This document shows, piece after piece, positions 19,239-28,265 of a DNA stretch of 64,000 bases. Origin of the DNA: Hyphomicrobiales bacterium (GTDB taxonomy: Bacteria; Pseudomonadota; Alphaproteobacteria; Rhizobiales; Aestuariivirgaceae). The stretch covers positions 1-64,000 of the forward strand of contig JAEUMJ010000011.1 of assembly GCA_016792865.1 (NCBI GenBank), in the 5' to 3' direction. The translations under genes and the position numbers were made by a program. The number at the start of each line of letters is the position of its first letter. Positions within the stretch are counted from its first letter, which is position 1. The notes beneath the pieces were generated by a model. The model ran no database searches and had not been told where the DNA came from. It worked only from the letters and a program-made list of their open reading frames with translations.

Positions 19239-19952
19239 TTACAGGTAGTCTTCTGATCCCCGGACGACATGTTCCGCGTCCTGTTCCTCGGCCCAGCGCC
19301 TGAGCAGGACGGTGCGGCGCTCACGGTATTTTTCCGGCTGCACCGTTGCCTCCATCATGCGGTCGGTGCGGAAGGTGCGGAATGCCCCGCGCAATTCGCA
19401 CCACGCCACGATCAGGCGCTGCGCATCGAAATAGGTTATGGCGAGGGGCCAGATCACGCGCTCGCTCGCTTGCCCGCCCTCGTTGCGATAGCTGATGGCC
19501 ACCTTGCGTTGCTCGCGGATGGCGCGGCGGAGAGCGGCGACATCAACGGTGTCGGCAACCACCTTCCATGACGGGGGAACAAGCAGCGATGCATCGGTCA
19601 TCACGCCTTTCAGATCCGCCGGAAGCACCGTGCCCACCTTGGCCACCGCATCCTGCGCCGCACGGATGAGATCCCGGTCGCCGCGCCGCATCACCCAGCG
19701 CAGGCCGAGCATCACGGCCTCGACCTCATCATTGGTGAACATCAGCGGCGGCAGGTCGTACCCCTGCCCCAGCACATACCCCACGCCGGCCTCGCCCCGG
19801 ATCGGCACGCCTTCACCAATCAGGTCTGCGATGTCGCGGTAGAGCGTGCGGAGCGAGACTTCCAGTTCCTCCGCCATGCTTTGCCCTTTCACCGGGCGGC
19901 GGTGGCGGCGAAGGATCTGGATGATGCGGAGCAGTCGGTCAGCGCGTCTCAT
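19239..19952 (-). CDS. YafY-type transcriptional regulator (HTH + WYL domain)
   Basis: A 237-residue regulator. The N-terminal winged helix covers residues 1-60 (RADRLLRIIQILRRHRRPV; SMAEELEVSLRTLYRDIADL is the recognition helix region). The WYL domain is in the C-terminal half (RKVAISYRNEGG...RVIWPLAITYFDAQRLIVAWCELRGAFRTFRTDRM); WYL domains often sense small molecules or nucleic acids. It is divergent from the nucleoside hydrolase, and the intergenic region holds repeated TGTCAGCAG half-sites, suggesting autoregulation and control of the neighbour. The target is inferred from position. Confidence 0.92.
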   Translation of the reverse strand: MRRADRLLRIIQILRRHRRPVKGQSMAEELEVSLRTLYRDIADLIGEGVPIRGEAGVGYVLGQGYDLPPLMFTNDEVEAVMLGLRWVMRRGDRDLIRAAQDAVAKVGTVLPADLKGVMTDASLLVPPSWKVVADTVDVAALRRAIREQRKVAISYRNEGGQASERVIWPLAITYFDAQRLIVAWCELRGAFRTFRTDRMMEATVQPEKYRERRTVLLRRWAEEQDAEHVVRGSEDYL

Positions 19953-19972
19953 GGTCAGTTCCTATGCTACCC

Positions 19973-20006
19973 CTGCTGACAGCATGTTGTCAGCAGTTGT
20001 CAGCAG
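19973..20006. promoter_or_regulatory. Inverted and direct repeats, candidate WYL-regulator operator
   Basis: CTGCTGACA (19973-19981) and TGTCAGCAG (19988-19996) form a perfect 9-bp inverted repeat with a 6-nt spacer. A third copy, TGTCAGCAG at 19998-20006, makes a direct repeat at 10-bp spacing, one helical turn. The site lies 21 bp from the regulator ATG and about 80 bp from the nucleoside hydrolase ATG. Confidence 0.6.
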
Positions 20007-20087
20007 CAGGGTGACGGGAACTGGCCCTATGCGGACCCGCCCCCAGCGGCTAAAATGCTGAAAACGCAACAGGACACCGGAATCACC

Positions 20088-21029
20088 ATGGCGAAGCTTC
20101 CCATCATCATCGACACCGATCCGGGCCAGGACGACGCCCTCGCCATCCTCCTGGCGCTGGCTTCACCGGAATTCGAGGTGCTGGGGATCACTGCTGTTGC
20201 GGGCAACGTGCCGCTCGCCCTCACCGAGAAGAACGCCCGCAAGATCTGCGAACTGGCGGGGAAGCCGGAAACGAAAGTCTTCGCCGGCGCGGTGCGGCCC
20301 ATGGTGCGCAGCCTCGTGACGGCGGAACATGTTCATGGCCGGACGGGGCTTGACGGTCCGGTCCTGCCCGAACCGACGATGCCCTTGCAGTCCCAGTACG
20401 GGGTTGACTTCATCATCGAGACGCTGATGAACCGGCCCGCCGGGACGGTGACGCTCTGCACGCTGGGGCCCCTCACCAACTTGGCGCTGGCGATCGTCAA
20501 AGAGCCGCGCATTGCGTCCCGCATCAAGCGCATTGTTGCCATGGGCGGCGGATTCTTCGAGGGCGGGAACATCACGCCAGCAGCCGAATTCAACATTTAC
20601 GTGGATCCGCACGCGGCCCGCATCTGCCTCTCGTCGGATATCCCCTTCACCCTCATCCCGCTGGATTGCACCCACCAGGCCCTCACCAGCGCCAAGCGTG
20701 TCGCCCGCTTCCGCGCCATGAAGAACAAGTCCGGCCCTGCCTCTGCCGATCTGCTGGAGTTCTTCGAGCGCTTCGACGAGCAGAAGTACGGAACCGACGG
20801 CGGTCCGCTGCATGATCCCTGCGTGATGGCCTGGCTGTTGCGTCCGGAGCTTTTCACCTCGCGCGAGGTCAATGTGGCAGTCGAATGCGAAAGCGACCTC
20901 ACCATGGGCATGACCGTGGTGGACTGGTGGCGGGTGACGGACCGCAAACCCAATGCGACCGTATGCCGGGGCATCAACGCCGAGGGTTTCTTCGACCTGC
21001 TCTCGGAGAGGATCGAGACCCTCGCCTAG
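20088..21029 (+). CDS. Inosine-uridine-type nucleoside hydrolase
   Basis: A 313-residue cytoplasmic hydrolase that splits the N-glycosidic bond of ribonucleosides for base salvage. IIDTDPGQDDALAIL near the N-terminus is the calcium and ribose-binding aspartate cluster; TLGPLTNLALAI, VAMGGGFFEGGNITPAAEFNIYVDP and HDPCVMAWLL (catalytic His region) follow. Start 20088 (MAKLPIIIDTDPG) is preferred over an ATG 33 bp upstream because it matches the family N-terminus. It is divergent from a WYL regulator and may be its target. Base specificity cannot be read from the sequence. Confidence 0.92.
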   Translation: MAKLPIIIDTDPGQDDALAILLALASPEFEVLGITAVAGNVPLALTEKNARKICELAGKPETKVFAGAVRPMVRSLVTAEHVHGRTGLDGPVLPEPTMPLQSQYGVDFIIETLMNRPAGTVTLCTLGPLTNLALAIVKEPRIASRIKRIVAMGGGFFEGGNITPAAEFNIYVDPHAARICLSSDIPFTLIPLDCTHQALTSAKRVARFRAMKNKSGPASADLLEFFERFDEQKYGTDGGPLHDPCVMAWLLRPELFTSREVNVAVECESDLTMGMTVVDWWRVTDRKPNATVCRGINAEGFFDLLSERIETLA

Positions 21030-21241
21030 CCCGCAAGCTGCGCGGCCAGGACCGCCACCGGGGCCAGCGTCGCGGCAGCGATCGCAAGTGCCATGAGCAG
21101 CAGGAAAAGGTGCGTCCGGCGGCGTGAACGCTCCTTCTCGGCCAGGACCGTCTTCATGTCATGCAACATGTCGTGCGGTGTGGACCGATTCTGGCAGGGC
21201 GGAAAATGATTCTTTTCAAGGAGTTGGGCGCCGTCGTACAT
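21026..21241 (-). CDS. Possible small single-span membrane protein
   Basis: An open frame of 71 codons with a charged N-terminal half (MKTVLAEKERSRRRTH) and one hydrophobic C-terminal helix (LFLLLMALAIAAATLAPVAVLAA). A weak GGA precedes the ATG at 21241; internal ATGs are possible. Its stop overlaps the convergent nucleoside hydrolase stop. I do not recognise a family. If it is not a gene, the stretch 21030-21427 is 398 bp of intergenic DNA holding only the palindromic motifs listed separately. Confidence 0.35.
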   Translation of the reverse strand: MYDGAQLLEKNHFPPCQNRSTPHDMLHDMKTVLAEKERSRRRTHLFLLLMALAIAAATLAPVAVLAAQLAG

Positions 21242-21250
21242 CTTAACAAT

Positions 21251-21370
21251 CCGTAAACGCAGACAGATGCCTGCCGCTTCGAATCAACCGTATACGGAGC
21301 ATTCGGGCCGTGGTGGTGGCCGGAATGCGCCGAAATCGTGATCCTTCATACGCGATTTATCCGTCTACGG
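21251..21370. promoter_or_regulatory. Three CCGTNNACG motifs, candidate regulator sites
   Basis: CCGTAAACGC (21251-21260), CCGTATACGG (21288-21297, a perfect palindrome) and CCGTCTACGG (21361-21370) recur in the non-coding stretch between the small membrane ORF and the end of the molybdopterin oxidoreductase. A further palindrome, GAACGTTC, lies at 21384-21391. Spacing and near-identity suggest a repeated protein-binding site, but the only gene starting here is the uncertain small ORF. Confidence 0.35.
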
Positions 21371-21427
21371 ATGAGTGAGGGTTGAACGTTCCGTTCATCC
21401 TTGATTCAGGTTCAGGGTTTGCCGCAA

Positions 21428-23527
21428 TTACCTGCGCCTTACCCAGACAGCCGTATCATGGAAAACCCCGCCGCCTGCAGGTGCGGGTTGGTCGGAGCCG
21501 GTCAAGGTATTGATGCCGCAACCGTTTTCATGGTCCTCATTCTGCCAGATGCCTTCCGCAACCACGACGCCGCGCTGCTGGCCCGCGTTGGCACGCGCCG
21601 AAAGCACCACCTCGCCCCGCGCATTGCCGACGAGCAGCGTCTCGCCGGAAGAAGCGCCGATTGCTGCGAGGTCGTCCGGATGGATCAGCAGCGATGGCCC
21701 GCCCTCGCGCTTGCGCGATCCGGGTGTCTCGTTGAAGGTTGAATTCAGGAAGGTCCGCGCCGGGCTGGTGGTCATGCGGAACGGCGTTTCCGGCGTGGGC
21801 GCCTCGGTCACGGCCCAATGGTCCGGAAAGGCCGGCATGTCCTGCCACGGACCCAGGACGCCCATCTTGGAAACGACCCCCGCCGCCTTCTTCCAGTCAG
21901 CACGGAAATGATACTTGCCGTCGGGATGGGCGAAACCATTGAGGAAATGCGCCGTTTCGAAATCAGGCTGCACGTCAAACCAGTTCTCGGCCTCGAGATC
22001 GTCGAGGCCCCGCCGACCGGAATCCTTCAGTGTACGGTCAATCAACTGGCGGGGCGTGAGGGCGAAGCCCTCGTGCTCGGCCCCCAGCCGCCGCGCCATC
22101 TCGCAAATCACCTCGTGATTGCTGCGGCACTCACCCGGCGCATTCACCAGCTTGCGGCCAAGCATGATGTGGCTGTGGCCGCCGCCCGAATAGAGATCGT
22201 CGTGTTCGAGGAACATCGTTGCGGGCAACACGATGTCCGCGTAACGCGCCGTTTCGGTGAGGAACTGCTCATGGACCACGGTGAACAGGTCTTCCCTTGC
22301 GAAGCCCTGCTTCACGCGGTTCTGGTCCGGGGCCACGGAAACGGGGTTGCTGTTCTGGATGAAGATCGCCTTCACCGGCGGTCCCGCTTTCAGGTCCTTC
22401 GGATTGCCGCACAGCACCTCGCCCACCCGGCACTGGTCCATTACGCGGGTTGCGCGGTCGGCCGCGTCGTTGCCCATGATCAGCGACTTGTTCCATTTGT
22501 ACATGCCGCTGTTGGTGTGGAGCGCCCCGCCGCCTTCATGCTGCCAGGCGCCGGTCACGGCGGGGATGGAGACGACCGCATGCATGTTGGCCGAGCCGTT
22601 GCGCGACCGGCTGAAGCCATAGCCGATGCGGAAATAGGTACGCTTGGTGGTGCCGATGAGGCGGGCAAGCTCCTCGATCCTCCCGACCGGGAGGCCAGTG
22701 ATTTCTGCCGCCCATTGCGGGGTGCGACTGGCGAGGTGATCGCGGAACTCCTCCGGTGCATCCGTGTACCGGTGGAGGTAATCCCAGTCGGCGTGCCCAT
22801 CGCGGAAGAGGATGTGCATGACGGCACAGGCGAGCGCACCATCCGTCCCCGGCTTGATGATGTAGCCGAAGTCGGCCTGTTTCATCGTGCCGGTCTCGTA
22901 GATGTCGATCACCGCCAGCTTGGCACCGCGGGTTTTCCGCGCAATGCCCACATGGGTCATCACGTTCACCTGCGTGTTCACGGGATTGCCGCCCCAGACC
23001 ACAATGAGGTCGGACTTCTGCATCTCGCGGGGATCGACGCCCCGCACTGCGCCCACGCCCGCCGCATAGCCCGGCCACGCCAGCGTGATGCAGAATGTAC
23101 CGTACATGCGCGAGTATTTCTTGGTGTGGGTCAGGCGATCGATGCCGTCGCGCATCACGAAGCCCATGGTGCCTGCATACCAGTAGGGCCAGATGGCCTC
23201 GCTGCCGTGTTCGCTTTCGATGGACAGGAAGCGTGTGGCGATCTCGTCCATCGCCTCATCCCAGGTGATGCGGGCGAAACTGCCGGACCCCTTGGGACCG
23301 ACACGCTTCAGCGGATAGAGCAGACGCTCCGGATGGTGGATGCGTTCGGAGTAGCGGGCCACCTTCTCGCAGATGACGCCCAGCGTATAGCTGTTGTCCT
23401 TGGCGCCGCGCACCCGGCCAATGGTGTTCTCGTCCAGCACCTCCACCTCCAGCGCACATGTGCTGGGGCAATCGTGCGGGCAGACGGAAATGCCGGTCTT
23501 GATGTTGGGTTTGGCGTGAATGTTCAT
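21428..23527 (-). CDS. Molybdopterin-dependent oxidoreductase, DMSO reductase family
   Basis: A 699-residue catalytic subunit. The N-terminus carries a [4Fe-4S] site: CPHDCPSTC at residues 16-24, with a fourth Cys in GVICEKVARYS. The bis-MGD fold covers ITWDEAMDEIATRF, VVWGGNPVNTQVNVM, IKPGTDGALACAVMHILF and FIQNSNPVSVAPDQ; the C-terminal molydopterin dinucleotide-binding domain includes LLIHPDDLAAIGASSGE. There is no Tat signal, so it is probably cytoplasmic. No electron-transfer or membrane subunit is adjacent, so partner and substrate are unknown; it resembles soluble single-gene members of the family. Confidence 0.9.
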   Translation of the reverse strand: MNIHAKPNIKTGISVCPHDCPSTCALEVEVLDENTIGRVRGAKDNSYTLGVICEKVARYSERIHHPERLLYPLKRVGPKGSGSFARITWDEAMDEIATRFLSIESEHGSEAIWPYWYAGTMGFVMRDGIDRLTHTKKYSRMYGTFCITLAWPGYAAGVGAVRGVDPREMQKSDLIVVWGGNPVNTQVNVMTHVGIARKTRGAKLAVIDIYETGTMKQADFGYIIKPGTDGALACAVMHILFRDGHADWDYLHRYTDAPEEFRDHLASRTPQWAAEITGLPVGRIEELARLIGTTKRTYFRIGYGFSRSRNGSANMHAVVSIPAVTGAWQHEGGGALHTNSGMYKWNKSLIMGNDAADRATRVMDQCRVGEVLCGNPKDLKAGPPVKAIFIQNSNPVSVAPDQNRVKQGFAREDLFTVVHEQFLTETARYADIVLPATMFLEHDDLYSGGGHSHIMLGRKLVNAPGECRSNHEVICEMARRLGAEHEGFALTPRQLIDRTLKDSGRRGLDDLEAENWFDVQPDFETAHFLNGFAHPDGKYHFRADWKKAAGVVSKMGVLGPWQDMPAFPDHWAVTEAPTPETPFRMTTSPARTFLNSTFNETPGSRKREGGPSLLIHPDDLAAIGASSGETLLVGNARGEVVLSARANAGQQRGVVVAEGIWQNEDHENGCGINTLTGSDQPAPAGGGVFHDTAVWVRRR

Positions 23528-23561
23528 GGCTGTCGGTTCCCTGCCCTGCTATTAGCAGAAC

Positions 23562-24296
23562 ATGCAGCCGATTTCCTCCCTCCAGAATCCGACAATCAAG
23601 CTGGTCCGCTCCCTGGCCGACAAGAAAGGTCGCCGCGAAAGCGGCCTGTTCATCGCCGAGGGTCACGCCATGCTCGAAAGGGCCATGGATACGGGCTGGG
23701 TGCCGGAACACGTCATCGCCACCCGGCCGCCGCACCTGTGGGATGAGGTGCGGCCCCTGATCATCACCGAAAAACTCATGGGCGAGCTTTCCGCGCAGAA
23801 CAACCCGCACGAGGTGCTGGCCTGTTTCAGGACGCGGCTGCAGGCCCATCCCGGCAAGTCGGGGCTGTGGCTGGCGCTGGAAGAGATCCGCGATCCCGGC
23901 AACCTCGGCACCATCATCCGCACCGCAGATGCGGCGGGGGCGGCAGGAATCATCCTGATCGGCGACTGCTGCGATCCTTTCGCACCCGAATGCGTGCGGG
24001 CGACAACGGGTTCGATTTTCGCCGTGCCGATCGTGCGCATGAAGCCCGACGGCTTTGCACAGTTCGCGGCAGCCTTCCCCGGCGATGTGGTCGGAACGGC
24101 GATGCGCGCCAAGCAGGATTTCAAGCGTTCCTACCCTGCCGATTGCCTGCTGGTTCTCGGTTCTGAATCACGCGGCCTTACTGACGCGATTTCAAAGGCT
24201 TGCAAGCAGATGGTGAGAATTCCCATGAGGGATGGCGTGGAGAGCCTGAACGTCGCCACCGCCGCCGCCCTGATGCTTTACCAGGCGGCCCGCTGA
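23562..24296 (+). CDS. SpoU/TrmH family RNA 2'-O-methyltransferase
   Basis: A 244-residue SPOUT methyltransferase modifying a 2'-hydroxyl in tRNA or rRNA. An N-terminal RNA-binding substrate domain (NPTIKLVRSLADKKGRRESG) precedes the knotted domain: EIRDPGNLGTIIRTADAAG (motif 1), VLGSESRGLTDAI (motif 2) and RIPMRDGVESLNVATAAALMLYQ (motif 3). The length and N-terminal domain resemble RlmB-type and TsnR-type enzymes. The exact RNA target cannot be assigned. It is divergent from the molybdopterin oxidoreductase with 34 bp between starts. Confidence 0.88.
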   Translation: MQPISSLQNPTIKLVRSLADKKGRRESGLFIAEGHAMLERAMDTGWVPEHVIATRPPHLWDEVRPLIITEKLMGELSAQNNPHEVLACFRTRLQAHPGKSGLWLALEEIRDPGNLGTIIRTADAAGAAGIILIGDCCDPFAPECVRATTGSIFAVPIVRMKPDGFAQFAAAFPGDVVGTAMRAKQDFKRSYPADCLLVLGSESRGLTDAISKACKQMVRIPMRDGVESLNVATAAALMLYQAAR

Positions 24297-24391
24297 ACCA
24301 CACCAGTCTGGCTCACCAGCACCGGTTGTTTTGAGCCTTGCCGCGCTTGGGGCAGTCGCCCAGAATGCCGCGCAAATTCAGGAGTTCATTC

Positions 24392-26815
24392 ATGAAATCG
24401 CATGCGCGAGTGGTCATTGTCGGGGGCGGCATCATGGGCGTGGGGTTGCTCTATCACCTCGCCCTGGAAGGCTGGACCGACATCGTTCTCATCGAAAAGG
24501 GCGAACTCACGTCCGGCTCCACCTGGCATGCGGCCGGGCAATGCCCGCACTTCAACGGTTCGCTGAACATGACCAAGGTGCACATGTACGGCACCGAGTT
24601 GTACCCCAGGCTGGAGAAGCTCACCGGCCAGGCCGTCTCGTGGCACCCGTGCGGCGGGCTGCGCCTTGCCACCACGGACGAGGAAGTGAACTGGCTGAAA
24701 TATGTGTACGGCATTTCCAGGCTGGCGGGGTACGAGGGCGAAATCATCGGCCCGTCCGAAATCAAGAAGTACCACCCCTTCCTCGAAACCTTCGGCATCA
24801 AGGCCGCTTTCCGCACCGTCACCGACGGGCATGTGGCGCCTGCCGACGTGACCAACGCGATGGCAACGGGCGCCCGCAACCTCGGTGCCACCATCTATCG
24901 CCGCACCCGCGTCAATGACATCAAGCTCCTGCCCAATGGCGAGTGGCGGGTGTTCACCGACCAGGGCAACATCGACTGCGAGCATGTGGTGAACAGCGCC
25001 GGCTCCTATTGCGACGTGGTCGCGTCGTGGACCGGTCACATCGCGCCCATTGCCAACATGCTGCATCAATACATCATCACCGAACCCGTGCAGGAACTCA
25101 TCGACCTGAAGATGGAGCTTCCGGTGGTGCGCGATCCCTATTCCCACGCCTACCTGCGCGAGGAAACCAACGGCGTTCTGGTTGGTCCCTACGAAACGGC
25201 GACGGCCCACACCTGCTGGGACGGCAAGCCGCCGCGCTGGGACTATGAAAGCGAACTGGAGCCGAATGAACTGGACCGCATCATGCCATGGCTTGAGAAG
25301 GCCACGGAACGGCTGCCGCTGTTCGGCCAGACAGGCATCAAGTCGGTCATCTCCGGCGCCATCACCCACACGCCCGATGGGGTCTATCTCTCCGGCCCCG
25401 CCCACGGCCCCAGGAACTACTGGATGCATTGCGGCGCATCGATCGGCATCTGCCAGGGCGGAGGCGCGGGCAAGTATCTGGCCCAATGGATGGTGCACGG
25501 CCAGGCCGAGATCAACATGCGCGAGTTCGATCCGCGCCGCTTCGGCACCTGGGCGACGAAGGACTACACCACGGAGGTATCGGTCGCCGACTATCATCAC
25601 ATGTACTACTGCTACAAGCCCGCCGAACAGCATCAGGTCGGGCGGAACCTCCGCACCTCGGCATTGCACGACACGCTGGCAAAGCACGGCGCCCAGTTTG
25701 CGCAGATTTTCGGCTGGGAACGCGCCCGCTGGTATGACCGCACCGGTGAAGGCGAGGCCTATTCCTTCCGCCGCTCCAACTGGTGGAATGCGGTGCGCGA
25801 CGAGGCGCTGGCAGTACGCGAGCGCGTCGGGCTGATGGACCTTTCGACCTTCGCCAAGTTTGAAGTGAAGGGCAAGGATGCCTTTGCCTTCCTGAACCGG
25901 ATCACCGCCAACAAGGTGCCGGAAAAGGACGGCGGGATCATTCTCACCCACCTGTTGAACGAGAACGGTTTCATCGAAAGCGAACTCACCGTCACGCGGC
26001 TGGCCGCCGATCATTTCTATGTTCTTTCGGCTGCGGCGGCACAGCTTTACGACATGGACCAGCTTTCGTGGCGCAAGCGCGAAGACGAGTCCGTCACCAT
26101 TGCCGATGTGACAGACAGCTATGGCGTGCTGATCCTCGCCGGCCCGAAGTCGCGCGACGTGCTGAAGGCCTGCACGGATACCGACCTCACCTCGCCGTCA
26201 TTCCGCTGGCTCACGGCCAAGACACGCACTGTTGCCGGAGTGGAGAATGTGCGCCTCCTGCGCATGACCTATGTGGGTGAACTGGGCTGGGAACTCCATG
26301 TTCCACGCGCCGGAATGCAGCAGGTGTTCGATGCCCTGATGAAGGCGGGAGCGCCGCACGGCCTCAGCCTCTTCGGCACCTACGCCATGAATTCGTTGCG
26401 CATGGAGAAGGCGTATCGCGGCTGGGGTTCGGAACTCACTGCCGAGATCGACATGTTCGAAGCCTCGATGGAACGCTTCATCCGCACCGACAAGCCGGAT
26501 TTCATCGGCAAGGCTGCAAGCCTCTCGCGCAAGCAGAAGGGCGCCCGCATGAAGCTCGTCTATCTTGGCGTGGACAACACCGATTCCGACTGCATGGGCA
26601 ACGAGCCGGTCTACCGCGACGGGAAGGTTGTGGGCGTTACCACCTCCGGCGGGTTCGGCCATGCCACGGGCACGTCGCTGGCCTTTGCCTATGTGCCGCC
26701 GGATGCCACGGCCATCGGCACGGAATTCGATATCATGGTCTTCGGCGAGATGCGCAAGGCGCGTGTCATCCCTGAAAGCATCTGGGACCCTGAAAACGCC
26801 CGCATCCGGGCCTGA
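24392..26815 (+). CDS. GcvT/FAD-dependent dimethylglycine or sarcosine dehydrogenase-like enzyme
   Basis: An 807-residue two-domain enzyme. The N-terminal DAO-type FAD domain begins VVIVGGGIMGVGLLYHLA; LTSGSTWHAAGQ contains the His that covalently binds FAD in dimethylglycine and sarcosine dehydrogenases. The C-terminal half (about residues 430-807) is a GcvT-like folate domain (SNWWNAVRDEALAVRERVGLMDLSTFAKFEV; TYVGELGWELHVP; GTYAMNSLRMEKAYRGWGSEL) expected to pass formaldehyde to tetrahydrofolate. GGAG precedes the ATG at 24392. It demethylates an N-methylated amine; the exact substrate is not clear. An EamA transporter follows after 8 bp and may carry the substrate. Confidence 0.9.
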   Translation: MKSHARVVIVGGGIMGVGLLYHLALEGWTDIVLIEKGELTSGSTWHAAGQCPHFNGSLNMTKVHMYGTELYPRLEKLTGQAVSWHPCGGLRLATTDEEVNWLKYVYGISRLAGYEGEIIGPSEIKKYHPFLETFGIKAAFRTVTDGHVAPADVTNAMATGARNLGATIYRRTRVNDIKLLPNGEWRVFTDQGNIDCEHVVNSAGSYCDVVASWTGHIAPIANMLHQYIITEPVQELIDLKMELPVVRDPYSHAYLREETNGVLVGPYETATAHTCWDGKPPRWDYESELEPNELDRIMPWLEKATERLPLFGQTGIKSVISGAITHTPDGVYLSGPAHGPRNYWMHCGASIGICQGGGAGKYLAQWMVHGQAEINMREFDPRRFGTWATKDYTTEVSVADYHHMYYCYKPAEQHQVGRNLRTSALHDTLAKHGAQFAQIFGWERARWYDRTGEGEAYSFRRSNWWNAVRDEALAVRERVGLMDLSTFAKFEVKGKDAFAFLNRITANKVPEKDGGIILTHLLNENGFIESELTVTRLAADHFYVLSAAAAQLYDMDQLSWRKREDESVTIADVTDSYGVLILAGPKSRDVLKACTDTDLTSPSFRWLTAKTRTVAGVENVRLLRMTYVGELGWELHVPRAGMQQVFDALMKAGAPHGLSLFGTYAMNSLRMEKAYRGWGSELTAEIDMFEASMERFIRTDKPDFIGKAASLSRKQKGARMKLVYLGVDNTDSDCMGNEPVYRDGKVVGVTTSGGFGHATGTSLAFAYVPPDATAIGTEFDIMVFGEMRKARVIPESIWDPENARIRA

Positions 26816-26823
26816 GAGATCGT

Positions 26824-27723
26824 GTGAAGCCAGCGGCGAATCCCCTGATCGGCATCGGCCTGGTGCTTTGCGCCATGGCCATCCTGCCGTTGATCGACGT
26901 GTGCGCGAAGTTCCTCGGCCAGCAAGGCGTGCCCATCCTGCAAATGGTGTGGGCGCGTTTCTTCTTCGGCTCCGTCTTCACCCTGCCCTTCGCAGTGAGC
27001 ACGGCGGGCAAGGCAGCCTTCAGGCCGGTGAACCCCATCTTCAATGCGGGCCGGGCCGGCGCCCTGATTGCGGGAACCTTCTTTTTCTTCCTGTCGCTCA
27101 GATACCTGCCGATTGCCGACACGCTGGCGATTTTCTTCGTCCAGCCCATCATCGTGACCGCGCTGTCGCCCCTGCTGCTCCGCGAGCATGTCGGCATCCG
27201 CCGCTGGATCACCGTCGCCATCGGTTTCATTGGCGTGCTCATCATCATCCGGCCAGGCTTGCAGGAGTTCAACATGGGTGTTGTCTATGCATTGCTGGCG
27301 GGATTTTGTTCGGCGCTCTATATCATCATCACCCGCCATCTGACGGGCAAGGCGATTGCCATCGTCACCACCTTCCAGACGAGTGTCATCGGCGCGATCG
27401 GGCTTTCGGCGGCCCTGCCGCTGTACTGGATGAATGTCAGCATGAACCAGATGCTGTTGCTTGTGCTGCTGGGTGCCATCGCCATTGCCGGTCACTTCCT
27501 CATCACCAAGGCGTATGACCACGCGGAAGCTTCGCTGCTGTCGCCGTTCAGCTATACCGAAATGATCATGGCCGTGGCGGCGGGCTGGTATTTCTTCGGC
27601 GATTTCCCCGACGCCTACACCTTCCTCGGTGTGGCCATCCTGATCAGTTGCGCCATCTACATTTCGGTGCGCGAACGCAAACGGGGCATCGCTGCCCCGC
27701 CTGAAACAGAACCAATCGGGTGA
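26824..27723 (+). CDS. DMT superfamily transporter (EamA)
   Basis: A 299-residue inner-membrane protein with ten predicted helices in two EamA halves (for example VLCAMAILPLIDVCAKFLGQ, then VVYALLAGFCSALYIIITRHL). It starts at a GTG 8 bp after the dehydrogenase stop, so it is probably in the same operon and may handle the methylated amine or its product; that is inference. The stop is 2 bp from the convergent VUT-family stop. Confidence 0.88.
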   Translation: MKPAANPLIGIGLVLCAMAILPLIDVCAKFLGQQGVPILQMVWARFFFGSVFTLPFAVSTAGKAAFRPVNPIFNAGRAGALIAGTFFFFLSLRYLPIADTLAIFFVQPIIVTALSPLLLREHVGIRRWITVAIGFIGVLIIIRPGLQEFNMGVVYALLAGFCSALYIIITRHLTGKAIAIVTTFQTSVIGAIGLSAALPLYWMNVSMNQMLLLVLLGAIAIAGHFLITKAYDHAEASLLSPFSYTEMIMAVAAGWYFFGDFPDAYTFLGVAILISCAIYISVRERKRGIAAPPETEPIG

Positions 27724-27725
27724 AA

Positions 27726-28265
27726 TCAGTGCGCGGCGGCAGGTGTTTCGTCGTTGCCGACGCGAAGCTTCAGCAGCCACCACACCACGGCAACCCCGAC
27801 AGCCTTGCTGAGCACTTCGGTCAGGAAGGCGGCGGGCGTGAGATAACCGGCAAGATGCTGGAAGACCAGGGTATCAACCGGCACCGACAGCAGGCTCGAA
27901 ACGAGAATGCGCTCCTGCAGCGAGCGCCGGGTGAAGGAGTAGACGGCCCAGTCGGTCGTCTCCGACAGGATGAAGGCGGTCAGGCTGGCGATGGCAAGGC
28001 CCGGCCCCGCCAGCCACCACACCGGGAGGCCGGCCAGAGCCGTTGCCAGCAACACCTTGTGACCGATCTCGCGCTGCGCATAGTCCCGCAGCACGAAGAC
28101 AAAGCCCACGATCACGTTTGCCAGATAGAGCGTGCCCATCCAGCCATTGGTGGACCACTGCGTCACCCCCTCGATCAGGTTCTCAGGGATGAACAGCCAG
28201 TTCACCAGCACGATGAAGGCGACGTAAGCCCCCACCGAGAGTGTGATGCGGGCTGCGCGCGTCAT
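27726..28265 (-). CDS. VUT family transporter (YhhQ-like)
   Basis: A 179-residue membrane protein with about six helices. VIVGFVFVLRDYAQREIGHKV, SETTDWAVYSF and SSLLSVPVDTLVFQHLAG are the family hallmarks. The E. coli relative YhhQ imports queuosine precursors, but this shorter alphaproteobacterial form may differ; substrate is inferred. Its ATG shares one base with the ndk stop (TGATG), so translation is probably coupled to ndk. Confidence 0.85.
   Translation of the reverse strand: MTRAARITLSVGAYVAFIVLVNWLFIPENLIEGVTQWSTNGWMGTLYLANVIVGFVFVLRDYAQREIGHKVLLATALAGLPVWWLAGPGLAIASLTAFILSETTDWAVYSFTRRSLQERILVSSLLSVPVDTLVFQHLAGYLTPAAFLTEVLSKAVGVAVVWWLLKLRVGNDETPAAAH

Noticed and set aside
21818..23746. 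642-codon open frame on the + strand opposite the molybdopterin oxidoreductase
   Set aside because: It is a mirror of a well-supported gene, has His/Arg/Val-rich composition without any domain, and runs through the start of the oxidoreductase into the SpoU gene. High GC leaves long antisense frames open.
24386..26014. 542-codon reverse-strand frame opposite the dimethylglycine dehydrogenase-like gene
   Set aside because: It is a shadow of a two-domain enzyme with strong motifs; the translation shows no recognisable family.
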